In this document: piece by piece, positions 9,855 through 19,911 of the stretch
How positions within the stretch are numbered: the first letter of the stretch is position 1
Layout: each line of letters opens with the position of its first letter
Assembly (NCBI GenBank): GCA_947627375.1
Contig: CANQVR010000003.1
Coordinates: 1 to 40,802 of the forward strand
Reading direction: 5' to 3'
Length of the DNA: 40,802 bases
Source of the DNA: an uncultured Bacilli bacterium
GTDB lineage: Bacteria; Bacillota_I; Bacilli_A; RF39; UBA660
Made by a program: the position numbers and the translations under genes
Notes under the pieces: model-generated
Seen by the model: the letters and a program-made list of their open reading frames with translations, nothing else
Database searches by the model: none
What the model was told of the DNA's origin: nothing

Positions 9855-11347
9855 TGAAGAATAAAATTTTAATGATAAGTTTTTTATTAATTGTTTCGAT
9901 TTTTAGTGTAGGGTATAAATCTTATTCAGAGACTCCTCAAAAAGTATATAGAGTTTACTTAGGAGGAAAGTCTTTAGGAATTATAAAATCTTCTAAAGCA
10001 TTAGAAAATTATATTGATAAGAAACAAGAACGTTTAAAGAAAAAATATAAAGTAGATAAAATTTATGCTCCTGATACACTTGATATCAGAAAAGAAATTA
10101 CTTATAATGAGGATTTATCTACTATAAAAGAAATATATGAAAAAATAGAAGATAAAGCACCATTTACTGTTGATGGTTTTGCAATTAAGATAAAAGGAAT
10201 TGAGACTGTAACTAATGAAAGTAAAAAGAAAAAGAGTAAAGATCAAATTTTATATGTTTTGGATAAAAAAGTATTTACTGATTCCGTAGATAATACTATT
10301 AAATCTTTTGTTGATTCTGATAAATATAAAGCTTATAAGGAAAATACTCAAACTAAGATAAAAGATACTGGTTCTATTATTGAAAATATTTATATCAAAA
10401 ATAATGTTTCTATTAGTAAGCAAAAAATTCCTGTTAATAAAAAGATATATATGAGTAAAGAATCATTAAGTAAATATTTGTTATTTGGAACTACTAAGGA
10501 ACAACAAAAATATACTGTTAAAGAAGGAGATACGATCTCTGATATATCTTTTAATAATAAAATTTCAACTGAAGAATTTTTAATTGCTAATACTGATTTT
10601 CAAGATGATAAAGCTCTACTTTATGCAGGGCAAGAAGTTACTATTGGTATTTTAAAACCACAAATCAGTTTAGTAGAAGAAGATCATACAGTTATAAAAG
10701 AAGAAAAAAATTATGAAACTGAAACGACTTATGATCCTGATAAACCAATTGGAACAACCGAAGTTGTCCAAGAAGGGGTAAAAGGAGAAAATAAAGTAAC
10801 TCAAAAAATTCAAAAGGTTAATGGTGAAACTACTAGTGTTGTAACTGTTAATACTGAAGTTATTAAAGAACCAATTAAAGAAAAAATAGTTAAAGGTGGA
10901 AAAGAAGAAAATTATAAAGGTGGCGGATATGGTCAAGTAGTAGCAACCCGTGGAGAATGGGGTTGGCCTGCATCTTGTTCAACAACGTCATCAGGATTTG
11001 GATATCGCTGGGGAAGTTTACATGATGGAATGGATATAGCTGGTTGTGGTTATGGATCTAATATTTTTGCAGCCCAAAGTGGTACAGTAGTAGCGGCAGG
11101 TTCTGGTATATTTATCGGAAGTGGTGAAGCTGTATTAATCGATCATCATAATGGTTACTATACAATGTATGCTCACATGTGCAAAGGTTGTCTTCGTGTT
11201 TCAGCCGGGGCAAATGTTGTCAAAGGACAAGTAATTGGTGGTATGGGACAAACAGGAAATGCTACCGGAGTTCACTTACATTTTTCATTATGGACTGGTT
11301 ATCCTTATAGAAATGGAACGGCATTAAATCCAGCAAGTTTATATTAA
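9854..11347 (+). CDS. Secreted or anchored M23 peptidase with LysM and G5 domains
   Basis: N-terminal signal/anchor; LysM YTVKEGDTISDISFNNKISTEEFLIAN; G5-like segment; M23 HDGMD and HLHFSLW motifs. Confidence 0.9.
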   Translation: MKNKILMISFLLIVSIFSVGYKSYSETPQKVYRVYLGGKSLGIIKSSKALENYIDKKQERLKKKYKVDKIYAPDTLDIRKEITYNEDLSTIKEIYEKIEDKAPFTVDGFAIKIKGIETVTNESKKKKSKDQILYVLDKKVFTDSVDNTIKSFVDSDKYKAYKENTQTKIKDTGSIIENIYIKNNVSISKQKIPVNKKIYMSKESLSKYLLFGTTKEQQKYTVKEGDTISDISFNNKISTEEFLIANTDFQDDKALLYAGQEVTIGILKPQISLVEEDHTVIKEEKNYETETTYDPDKPIGTTEVVQEGVKGENKVTQKIQKVNGETTSVVTVNTEVIKEPIKEKIVKGGKEENYKGGGYGQVVATRGEWGWPASCSTTSSGFGYRWGSLHDGMDIAGCGYGSNIFAAQSGTVVAAGSGIFIGSGEAVLIDHHNGYYTMYAHMCKGCLRVSAGANVVKGQVIGGMGQTGNATGVHLHFSLWTGYPYRNGTALNPASLY

Positions 11348-11348
11348 A

Positions 11349-12113
11349 ATGAAGTTTCAATCTTTAGCAAGCGGTTCCAAAGGTAATTGTTCAATTGTTA
11401 TAAGTGATAATACTAAAATTATTATTGATTTAGGTATTTCTCATTTGCAATTGAAAAGAAAGCTTGAAAAAAATAAGTTAAAAGTAGATGATTTTGCTGC
11501 TATTTTAATTACTCATTGTCATAATGATCATATTAAAGGATTATCATCTACTTTGAAACATAATAAAATTAATGTTTATGCCCCAGTTGATATGATAAAA
11601 GAATTAAGTGAACTTATCCCAAAGGAGAGAATAGTAGCTATACCTGTAGAATATAATATTGGAGATTTTGATATTAATTATATAAAAACTTCTCATGATG
11701 CAGATTATTCAGTTGGTTATATTCTAACTTGTAATAATAAATCTATAGTATATGTTACTGATACAGGATATATTAATCGTAAATATTTTAAAAGAATTAA
11801 AGGTAAAGAAATATATTTAATAGAAAGTAATCATGATGAAGAAATGTTAATGAATGGGCCTTATCCATATTATTTAAAACAAAGAGTTATTTCGGATAAA
11901 GGACATTTATCTAATGAAACAACTGCCAAATATTTAAAAGAGTTGGTAGGAGATAAGACTAAATATGTTTTTTTAGCGCATTTAAGTGAAAAAAATAATA
12001 CTCCAACTTTAGCTATGGCGGCTACTGAACAAAAATTAAAAGAAATAAATAAAGATGATATTGAAATAATAATTGCTAATCAAGAAGAAGAAAGTCCGTT
12101 TGTAGAGGTATAA
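11349..12113 (+). CDS. walJ: MBL-fold hydrolase, WalJ/YycJ family
   Basis: SLASGSKGNCSIV, ILITHCHNDHIKGL, YVTDTGYI; dnaB...rlmH neighbourhood. Confidence 0.88.
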   Translation: MKFQSLASGSKGNCSIVISDNTKIIIDLGISHLQLKRKLEKNKLKVDDFAAILITHCHNDHIKGLSSTLKHNKINVYAPVDMIKELSELIPKERIVAIPVEYNIGDFDINYIKTSHDADYSVGYILTCNNKSIVYVTDTGYINRKYFKRIKGKEIYLIESNHDEEMLMNGPYPYYLKQRVISDKGHLSNETTAKYLKELVGDKTKYVFLAHLSEKNNTPTLAMAATEQKLKEINKDDIEIIIANQEEESPFVEV

Positions 12114-12114
12114 T

Positions 12115-12570
12115 ATGATTAGAATAATATGTGTAGGAAAAATAAAGAAACAATTCTTAAAAGATGCTATAGCTGATTATAGTAAAAGAATATCTAAATA
12201 TACTAAATTTGAAATTATCGAAGTAAAAGATGAATCTATAGGAACAATAAAAGAAATACAGAAGAAAGAAGCTTTAAATATTAAAAAATATATCAAAGAT
12301 AAAGATTATAATATTTCCCTTGTAATAGAAGGAGAAATGTTACCATCTATAGATTTTGCTTTAAAAATCGAAAAAGTATTTAATAATTATAGTAATATAA
12401 ATTTCATTATAGGTGGGAGTTATGGTTTGGATGAAGAAATTAAAAAAATTTCAAATTTACAATTATCTTTTTCTAAATTAACTTTTCCACACCAATTATT
12501 TAGAGTTATGTTATTAGAACAAATATATAGGGCTTTTAAAATAATTAATAAAGAGAGTTATCATAAGTAG
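12115..12570 (+). CDS. rlmH: 23S rRNA (pseudouridine1915-N3)-methyltransferase RlmH
   Basis: MIRIICVGKIKKQF, NFIIGGSYGLDEEI, TFPHQLFRVMLLEQIYRAFKI. Confidence 0.95.
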   Translation: MIRIICVGKIKKQFLKDAIADYSKRISKYTKFEIIEVKDESIGTIKEIQKKEALNIKKYIKDKDYNISLVIEGEMLPSIDFALKIEKVFNNYSNINFIIGGSYGLDEEIKKISNLQLSFSKLTFPHQLFRVMLLEQIYRAFKIINKESYHK

Positions 12571-12584
12571 TAGAGGTGAAGTAT

Positions 12585-13247
12585 ATGATAGGAAATGATT
12601 GGGATTATTATTTAGAAGAGGAATATGATAAAGAATATTTTAAAGAATTAATTAAGTACATTTCAAAAGAATATAAGGAAAAGGTAGTATATCCAAAACA
12701 AAATGAAGTTTTTAATGCTTTTAGATATACTGATTTTGATAATGTTAAAGTAGTTATTTTGGGACAAGATCCATATCATGGTCCTAATCAAGCCGAGGGT
12801 CTTTCTTTTTCAGTTAGTAATAGTGTTTTAAAACCTCCTTCTTTAAAAAATATTTTTAAGGAATTAGAGGATGATTTAGGGATTCCTTTTCCTGAAAAAA
12901 ATTCTTTAAAGCCATGGGCAAAAGAGGGAGTTTTGTTATTAAATTCAGTGTTAACAGTAGAAGAACATAATCCAACTTCCCATAAAGATAAAGGTTGGGA
13001 AAAATTCACTGATGAAGTTATTAAAATTATTAATAGAAAGAAAACTCCTGTTGTATTTATACTTTGGGGGAGTTATGCAAGAAATAAGAGATCTTTAATT
13101 ACTAATGATATTCATTATGTTATAGAGTCACCTCATCCTTCGCCTTTTTCTGCAAATAATGGTTTTTTTGGAAGTAAACCATTTTCAAAAGCTAATAATT
13201 TTTTAAAATCTAAAGGTATAGAAGAAGTAAATTGGAAAATAGAATAA
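12585..13247 (+). CDS. ung: Uracil-DNA glycosylase
   Basis: VVILGQDPYHGPNQAEGLSFSV, VVFILWGSYA, ESPHPSPFSA. Start placed at ATG 12585. Confidence 0.96.
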   Translation: MIGNDWDYYLEEEYDKEYFKELIKYISKEYKEKVVYPKQNEVFNAFRYTDFDNVKVVILGQDPYHGPNQAEGLSFSVSNSVLKPPSLKNIFKELEDDLGIPFPEKNSLKPWAKEGVLLLNSVLTVEEHNPTSHKDKGWEKFTDEVIKIINRKKTPVVFILWGSYARNKRSLITNDIHYVIESPHPSPFSANNGFFGSKPFSKANNFLKSKGIEEVNWKIE

Positions 13248-13248
13248 G

Positions 13249-13276
13249 AAAACTGAAGATTGATTCTTCAGTTTTT
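13249..13276. terminator. Bidirectional terminator between convergent ung and pta
   Basis: AAAACTGAAGA-ttgat-TCTTCAGTTTT, perfect 11-bp stem; overlaps the pta stop. Confidence 0.85.
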
Positions 13277-14263
13277 ATCTTTTTGAGCTTGAACAGCAGT
13301 AATAGCTACGACTCCTACAATATCATCTATGCTACAACCTCTAGATAAATCATTAATAGGTGCGGCAATTCCTTGACATATAGGACCATATGCTTCAGCT
13401 TTAGCTAATCTTTGGACTAATTTATAACCAATATTTCCAGCATCTAAATTTGGAAAAATTAATACATTTGCTTTGCCAGCAACGTTACTTTTAGGTGCTT
13501 TTATTTTTGCAATTTCTGGATCAATAGCAGCATCTAATTGTAATTCACCATCTATTTTTAAATTTGGATTTTTCTTTTTGGTTATTTTGACAGCTTCTAT
13601 TATATTATCGATTATTTTGTGTTTAGCACTACCTAAAGTAGAATGTGATAATAAAGCAACTTTAGGTTCTTTTTGAACTAATTTTTTAAATGTTTCTGCA
13701 CTAGTTTCTGCGATTGTTACTAATTCATCTTTAGTTGGATATTGAATAAGTCCTGCATCAGCAAAGATAAAGACACCTTTTTCGCCATATTCACAATTTG
13801 GAACAATCATTAAAAAGAAAGCTGATACAATAGGAGTTTTAGGTTTTGTTTTAATGATCTGCAGAGCAGGTCTTAGAGTATCAGAAGTAAAATGACATGC
13901 TCCTGAAACTACTCCGTCGGCATAACCTTCTTTTACAAGCATACAAGCATAATACATATAGTCTTCTAATAAAAATTTTCGAGCTTTCGCATAAGTCATA
14001 CCTTTATCTTTTCTAATAGTAACTAATTTTTCTATAAATTTTTCAGTTAAACCACTCATAGATGGATCTATAATAATAGCTTGATCAAGCTTTAAATTAC
14101 TTTTCTTTATTTCTTTTATTTTTCCAATAAGAATAATTTTAGCAATACCTTCTTTTAAAATAATTTCAGCAGCTTTTAAGACTCTTTGATCCATCGATTC
14201 TGGTAATACAATTGTTTTTAAATCTTGTTTGGCTCTTGTTTTTATATTTTTTATAAAATCCAT
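13268..14263 (-). CDS. pta: Phosphate acetyltransferase
   Basis: IVLPESMDQRVLKAAEIIL, GMTYAKARKFL, ADGVVSGACHFTSDTLRPALQII. Confidence 0.95.
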   Translation of the reverse strand: MDFIKNIKTRAKQDLKTIVLPESMDQRVLKAAEIILKEGIAKIILIGKIKEIKKSNLKLDQAIIIDPSMSGLTEKFIEKLVTIRKDKGMTYAKARKFLLEDYMYYACMLVKEGYADGVVSGACHFTSDTLRPALQIIKTKPKTPIVSAFFLMIVPNCEYGEKGVFIFADAGLIQYPTKDELVTIAETSAETFKKLVQKEPKVALLSHSTLGSAKHKIIDNIIEAVKITKKKNPNLKIDGELQLDAAIDPEIAKIKAPKSNVAGKANVLIFPNLDAGNIGYKLVQRLAKAEAYGPICQGIAAPINDLSRGCSIDDIVGVVAITAVQAQKDKN

Positions 14264-14275
14264 AATTCTTACTTC

Positions 14276-14824
14276 CTATTTATCATTTAAAATTTCATAC
14301 ATTTCTCTTTTTTCATCTTTATAGAATTCTTTCTTCTTATATCTAAAGAAAATTCTAATAATATTAGATGGAAAAGAGACAATTAATTTATTAAATTCAA
14401 CGACGTTATCATTATAATATTTTATTGATGCGATCAGATCTAATTCATTATCACTTAAATCTTCAATTAGGTTTGCTATTTGCTCATTATTAAGTAATTT
14501 CTCATTTTCATCAATTGTTTTCATAAGTTCAATATAAAAATCAGCAAGTATAGAATTAGTTTGAAAATGATTTTCTTTTTTTATATCTAGTTCTTCTAAG
14601 TTATTTAAAAAGTTTTTTTCATCTATTTCTTCTTTGATTAGAGGTTTTAATCTATCTAAATATTCTTTTTTCTTTTCTAAAACTAAATCAGTATTTTTTT
14701 CTGCTTCATTAATTTTGATGATTGCAAACTGAAATTTGTTATAACATGATATTACTGTTATAGCAATAATAACTATTAATAATAAACTTATTCCTATTAT
14801 AATTCCTATTATCATATAAACCAC
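14276..14824 (-). CDS. LemA-like membrane protein
   Basis: N-terminal TM helix; C-terminal YYNDNVVEFNKLIVSFPSNIIRIFFRYKKKEFY resembles the LemA family. Confidence 0.62.
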   Translation of the reverse strand: MVYMIIGIIIGISLLLIVIIAITVISCYNKFQFAIIKINEAEKNTDLVLEKKKEYLDRLKPLIKEEIDEKNFLNNLEELDIKKENHFQTNSILADFYIELMKTIDENEKLLNNEQIANLIEDLSDNELDLIASIKYYNDNVVEFNKLIVSFPSNIIRIFFRYKKKEFYKDEKREMYEILNDK

Positions 14825-14890
14825 CTTCTACTTTACAATTATAACAAAAGAATGATTTATATACAATTATTGTGACAAAATATTTTAATT

Positions 14891-16858
14891 TTATGTTGGA
14901 TTAGCATTCTCTAATTTTTCATCAAAGACAGTATCAGTATCTTTTGGTTCACTCCCCTTGATGAAATACATTAGTTTTTTTCTTTCACTTGCCTCATTTA
15001 CTGGTTTTCCTGATATAGGATCTACTAAAACTCCTGTGACGTTATCAGGTATTTGATACCAATCATCTTCTTTATTTTTTTCATAGTTTTCAATCGTTTG
15101 ATACCAAATATTTTGTCCATATTTATAATCAGATGATAGTAAAGTTTTGTTATTATCATAACCTACCCAACTTGCTACTAAAATATCTTTATTATAACCA
15201 ATATACCAGTTATCTGTATCAGTTGTACCACTTTTTAAAGCATATTTATGAGTTAATTTAGAAGCAAGTCCAATAGCTGTAGGATAATTATAATCAATGT
15301 AATCTTTATCGTATGTTGCAGTTAACATGTTATTTAAAATAAAAGTTAAACTTGAGTCTAATACTTTATTTTTTTCTTGTTTGGCACTATATAGAACGTT
15401 ACCATTAGAGTCTTCTATTTTTTTTATAAAATGAGGTTTAACTTTATAACCTTCATTGGCAAAAGCACAATATCCACCAGCAAATTCTAACATATTTATT
15501 TCTTTAGTACCAAGAGGAAGAGAAGCAACATTTTCTAATTTAGTAGTAATTCCTGTTCTTCTAGCGGTATTTATTAAGGCATCACTTCCTAAAAACATAT
15601 GTGTTTTTACTGCAAAAACATTTTCTGAATAAGCTATAGCTGTAGCCATAGATATAGGTTTGTTTCCATATTTGTCGTTATAATTTTTAGGAGAATAGGT
15701 GGTGTTATTTGAGAAATTAAAGGTAGTTTGTTCACTGGTAAAAGCAGTACTTGAAGTAAAACCATTTTCTAAAGCAGCGTAATAAAGAAAAGGTTTCATA
15801 GTAGAACCTACTTGGCGAGCAGCACTGGTTGCACGATTAAATTCAGAAATATTATAATTTCTACCACCAACTAAAGCAATTACTTCTCCAGTGGTCGGTT
15901 TAATCATAACACTGGCAGTTTGTAATTCTTCGTTATCTTCAGGCATTGTGTTTTTTACATTTTCTTCTAGATTACTTTGCGCATCGGGATCTAAAGTAGT
16001 ATATATTTTTAAACCATTGGTTTCAGTATATGATTCAGGGATATTTTCTATTGTCTTTAATTCTTTTAAAACAGCATCGTGAAAATACATTTCAGTATTT
16101 AATTTTTCTAAGTTATTTTTTCCGACTAAATTTAATTTTTCATTATAAGAGGCATTTTTTTCTTCTTCAGTTATCATACCTGCTTTTTGCATGTTCTCTA
16201 AAATAATAAGTTGTCTTTCTTTAGCTGTTGTATAATCCGCAAGAGGGGAAAAGTTAGCTGGCGATTTAGGAATTCCAGCAAGTATCGTAGCTTCTGCAAG
16301 AGTTAACTGAGAAGCACTTTTATCAAAATAAAATTTACTAGCGTTTTCTATTCCATACATTCCGTGTCCGTAGTTAATGGTATTTAAGTATCCTTCTAAG
16401 ATTTCTTCTTTACTATAATGAGTTTCAAGTTCTATGGTATACCACATTTCTTTCCATTTTCTTTGCCATGTTTTATCAAAGTCTAAAAATAAATTTTTAG
16501 CATATTGTTGAGTAATGGTTGATGCTCCTTGAAGTTTATCATGTTTAGTAATATTTGTATAACTAGCTTTTAGGATTCTTAAATAGTCAAAACCATTATG
16601 TTTATAAAAATTTTTATCTTCGGTAACTAAAGTAGCATTAATTAGATTTTGAGATATTTTTTTTAAAGGTATCCATTCTTTAGAACCAGTACCTTGAAAA
16701 AACAAATTATTATTGCTATCATATAGTGAAATACTATTAGCGTTTTTTATTTCTAATTTTGGTGTTATTTTAGCATATGTAAAAATTCCTATGTTTAAAA
16801 CAACAATTAAAATGATTATAGCAAAAAAAGTTTTTAATAGTCGTTTTAAAAATTTCAT
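14891..16858 (-). CDS. Penicillin-binding protein 1A (transglycosylase/transpeptidase)
   Basis: EDKNFYKHNGFD, GASTITQQYAKNLFL, RQVGSTMKPFLYYAALE, KSGTTDTDNWYIGY. Confidence 0.94.
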   Translation of the reverse strand: MKFLKRLLKTFFAIIILIVVLNIGIFTYAKITPKLEIKNANSISLYDSNNNLFFQGTGSKEWIPLKKISQNLINATLVTEDKNFYKHNGFDYLRILKASYTNITKHDKLQGASTITQQYAKNLFLDFDKTWQRKWKEMWYTIELETHYSKEEILEGYLNTINYGHGMYGIENASKFYFDKSASQLTLAEATILAGIPKSPANFSPLADYTTAKERQLIILENMQKAGMITEEEKNASYNEKLNLVGKNNLEKLNTEMYFHDAVLKELKTIENIPESYTETNGLKIYTTLDPDAQSNLEENVKNTMPEDNEELQTASVMIKPTTGEVIALVGGRNYNISEFNRATSAARQVGSTMKPFLYYAALENGFTSSTAFTSEQTTFNFSNNTTYSPKNYNDKYGNKPISMATAIAYSENVFAVKTHMFLGSDALINTARRTGITTKLENVASLPLGTKEINMLEFAGGYCAFANEGYKVKPHFIKKIEDSNGNVLYSAKQEKNKVLDSSLTFILNNMLTATYDKDYIDYNYPTAIGLASKLTHKYALKSGTTDTDNWYIGYNKDILVASWVGYDNNKTLLSSDYKYGQNIWYQTIENYEKNKEDDWYQIPDNVTGVLVDPISGKPVNEASERKKLMYFIKGSEPKDTDTVFDEKLENANPT

Positions 16859-16958
16859 ATTTCCACACCTTTCTAAGTTTTAGTATGAAAAATAAGTTTA
16901 AAAATTATGTATATAAAAAATTAATTTTGTATTATAATCATCTAAAGGAGTAAATTTT

Positions 16959-17318
16959 ATGAAAAATTTAAAAGCTAGAATAATACTTAAAACAGAAAAT
17001 GAAGAATCTGTTTATGATGTGGATATTTTTATTAATAAAAAAGAAACCGAAATAACATATATTGAAAAAGATAAAGAAAAGACTTTTGTAAGTTATAATT
17101 ATATGAATAATATTTTAAAAAGGGATAATAATAGTTTGTATATGGAATTTGATTTTAATAATTCCATTGGATCTATTTTGTTTAAAGAAATTAATCAAAA
17201 GACAAAAATTTCTTTACAAGTTGAAAAAATTATTAAAACTAATGATATTATTAGTGTAAAGTACTATTATGATGGTAAAAATTATGAATATAAAATAACA
17301 AAAACTTTAGAAAAATAG
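16959..17318 (+). CDS. DUF1934/YwiB-like protein
   Basis: Beta-rich ~120-aa protein upstream of rpoE, the position of ywiB in Bacillus; weak sequence recognition. Confidence 0.5.
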   Translation: MKNLKARIILKTENEESVYDVDIFINKKETEITYIEKDKEKTFVSYNYMNNILKRDNNSLYMEFDFNNSIGSILFKEINQKTKISLQVEKIIKTNDIISVKYYYDGKNYEYKITKTLEK

Positions 17319-17431
17319 CAAAAATTATTGCATTTATATTTATTTCATGTTATAAGTTTGTTTGTGATAATAAACAAAATTTATTTTCTATCATATAGTA
17401 TTTAGAAAATATTACAGGAGGAAGTATTAGT

Positions 17432-17872
17432 ATGAATAAGAAAAAATTAGAAGATTTAGAGTTAATGTCTAATAAAGATATTGCGTATATGATTTTAAAT
17501 GAAAGAAAAAGATCTATAAGTACAGCAGCTCTTTTTAAAAAAATAATTGATATGTTAAAGTTACCTGAATCTACATTTGAAGAAAAAATTGCGGATTTTT
17601 ATACTACTTTATCTACTGACAAAAGATTTATTTTACTTGATAATGGTAATTGGGATTTAAAAAATAGACATAGTTCAGATAAAGTTAAACAAAATATAGC
17701 AGAAGAAGAGGAAGATGATGATCTAGCAGATCAAGAAGTAGAAGAAGAGGAAGATGATGAAGTAATAGAAGATAATTATGATGCTACTGATGATAACGAT
17801 GATTATGTAGATCCTAATGAAGATATAAAAGATTTAGTAATATTAGATGAAAATGAATTAGAACAAGATTAA
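17432..17872 (+). CDS. rpoE: DNA-directed RNA polymerase delta subunit
   Basis: N-terminal HARE-HTH-like region KDIAYMILNERKRSISTAALFKKI plus very acidic C-terminal tail. Confidence 0.9.
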   Translation: MNKKKLEDLELMSNKDIAYMILNERKRSISTAALFKKIIDMLKLPESTFEEKIADFYTTLSTDKRFILLDNGNWDLKNRHSSDKVKQNIAEEEEDDDLADQEVEEEEDDEVIEDNYDATDDNDDYVDPNEDIKDLVILDENELEQD

Positions 17873-17951
17873 TTGTTCTTTTTTGTTTTAAAGAGTTTGT
17901 ACAAAATATTAAACTCATGTTATAATACTGTTGCAGAAAGGAGTGTATATA

Positions 17952-19013
17952 ATGATTGAGAGATTAGAAGTAATTGAAAAAAAGTATGATGATTTACAAA
18001 GAAAACTTACAACTCCGGAAGTATTAAATGATTTTAATAAAACGAAAGAAATATCTAAGAAAATTTCAGAAATTGAAGAAGTAGTTAGTGTTTTTAAAAA
18101 ATATAAAAAATTATTAGAAAATATTAATGATACTAGAGAAATGCTTAAAGATCCTGAACTAGGAGAAATGGCTAAAGAGGATATTTCTAATTTAGAAGAA
18201 GAAAAAGAGACTTTAGAAAAAGAACTTGAAATATTACTTATTCCTAAAGATCCGAATGATGATAAAAATGTTATTATGGAAATAAGAGGAGCAGCAGGAG
18301 GAGATGAAGCAAATATTTTTGCGGGGGATCTATTTAGAATGTATACTAGATACGCTGAAAAACAAGGATTTACTTATCAAGTATATAATGCAGTCGAAGG
18401 AAGTGCTGGAGGGTATAGTCAAATAGAATTTATTATTAAAGGTAAAAATATTTATTCCAAACTTAAATATGAAAGTGGATCTCATAGAGTACAGAGGGTG
18501 CCTGTTACAGAATCTAATGGAAGAATTCAAACTTCGACAGCTACAGTTTTAGTTATTCCAGAAGAAGATGATAGTATAGATATTAATATTAATCCAAGTG
18601 ATTTAAGAATAGATATCTTTAGATCGAGTGGTTGTGGAGGACAAGGAGTTAATACTACTGATTCTGCGGTGAGAATTACACATCTGCCGACAAATACAGT
18701 TGTTACTTGTCAAAATGAAAGAAGTCAAATTCAAAATAAAGAACAGGCAATGAAAGTTTTAAAGGCAAGACTTTATGAACAAGAAAGACAAAAAATCGAA
18801 GCTGAACAAGGCGATGTTAGAAGAATGAAAATTGGTACTGGAGATAGAGCAGAAAAGATTAGAACTTATAATTATCCTCAAAATAGAGTTACTGATCATA
18901 GAATTGGATTTACAACTAAAAATTTAGATAGAGTAATGGATGGAGACTTAGAAGATATTATTGAGGCTTTGATTAGCGAAGACCAAAAAAGAAAATTAGA
19001 AGAACAAGAATAG
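17952..19013 (+). CDS. prfA: Peptide chain release factor 1
   Basis: GGQGVNTTDSAVRITHLPT, YNYPQNRVTDHRI. Start placed at ATG 17952. Confidence 0.97.
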   Translation: MIERLEVIEKKYDDLQRKLTTPEVLNDFNKTKEISKKISEIEEVVSVFKKYKKLLENINDTREMLKDPELGEMAKEDISNLEEEKETLEKELEILLIPKDPNDDKNVIMEIRGAAGGDEANIFAGDLFRMYTRYAEKQGFTYQVYNAVEGSAGGYSQIEFIIKGKNIYSKLKYESGSHRVQRVPVTESNGRIQTSTATVLVIPEEDDSIDININPSDLRIDIFRSSGCGGQGVNTTDSAVRITHLPTNTVVTCQNERSQIQNKEQAMKVLKARLYEQERQKIEAEQGDVRRMKIGTGDRAEKIRTYNYPQNRVTDHRIGFTTKNLDRVMDGDLEDIIEALISEDQKRKLEEQE

Positions 19014-19022
19014 GGGTTAGTT

Positions 19023-19856
19023 ATGACTGTAGAAGAATTATTAATTTATGGAAAAAAACATTGTCATTCTGATCATGCTAAATTTTTACTTTCAGATATT
19101 TTAGGTTGTAATCCACTTGAACTTTTAAATTATCTAAATAAAGAAATAAATGAAGAAAAAAGTAATTTATATAAAGCAGAAATAAAAGCTTTGGAAGAAG
19201 GAAATCCAATTCAATATGTGACAGGGAAAACAAATTTTTATGGTTATCAGTTTTTAGTTAATAAAGATGTTTTAATTCCTAGATTTGAAACTGAACAACT
19301 TGTCGAGAAAACTATCGAATATGTTAATAAGTATTTTGATGATAAGATAGACGTTATTGATCTTGGCTGTGGAAGTGGTGCGATAGGAATTACTCTTGCT
19401 AAAAAGTTAAAAAATATTGATTTAACTTTACTAGATATAAGTAAACAAGCTTTAAACGTTTCATATCGTAATGCTTTATATCAAGAAGTTGATGCATCTT
19501 TTATTGAAAGTGATATGTTTTCTAATGTTAAAAAGAAATATGATGTGATAATTAGTAATCCTCCTTATATTAAAGAAGATGAGGAAATAGAAGATATAGT
19601 TAAAAATAATGAACCGAGTATTGCTTTATATGGAGGAAAAGATGGACTTTGTTTTTATGATAAGATTTTAAAAGATATAAAAGACCATATGAAAACAAAG
19701 TGTTTAGTAGCATTTGAAATAGGTGCAACACAAGGACAAGATGTTTATAATTTAATTCAAAAATATTTACCTGGTGCTATAGTTGAAGTAAAAAAAGATT
19801 TAGCGGGACGTGATAGAATGGTATTTATTTTTCATAATTTAGAAAAAAATATTTAA
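19023..19856 (+). CDS. prmC: Peptide chain release factor N5-glutamine methyltransferase
   Basis: IPRFETEQLVE, DLGCGSGAIGITLAK, SNPPYIK. Confidence 0.95.
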   Translation: MTVEELLIYGKKHCHSDHAKFLLSDILGCNPLELLNYLNKEINEEKSNLYKAEIKALEEGNPIQYVTGKTNFYGYQFLVNKDVLIPRFETEQLVEKTIEYVNKYFDDKIDVIDLGCGSGAIGITLAKKLKNIDLTLLDISKQALNVSYRNALYQEVDASFIESDMFSNVKKKYDVIISNPPYIKEDEEIEDIVKNNEPSIALYGGKDGLCFYDKILKDIKDHMKTKCLVAFEIGATQGQDVYNLIQKYLPGAIVEVKKDLAGRDRMVFIFHNLEKNI

Positions 19857-19911
19857 AAATTGTATAAAAATATAACCACCAATCATTATAGAAGTGAAAG
19901 GTGGTTTTATT

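Noticed and set aside
10670-10936. 88-aa - strand ORF in the M23 gene
   Set aside because: Phe/Asn/Ser-rich antisense of the G5/linker region, no RBS.
12788-13009. - strand ORF inside ung
   Set aside because: Antisense of conserved UDG coding sequence.
13473-13676. + strand ORF inside pta
   Set aside because: Antisense of a clear pta gene.
15891-16082. + strand ORF inside pbp1A
   Set aside because: Antisense shadow ORF, no RBS or homology recognised.
17700-17765. Repeated AGAAGAAGAGGAAGATGATGA segment in rpoE
   Set aside because: Codes the low-complexity acidic Glu/Asp tail expected of RNA polymerase delta; not a mobile or regulatory repeat.
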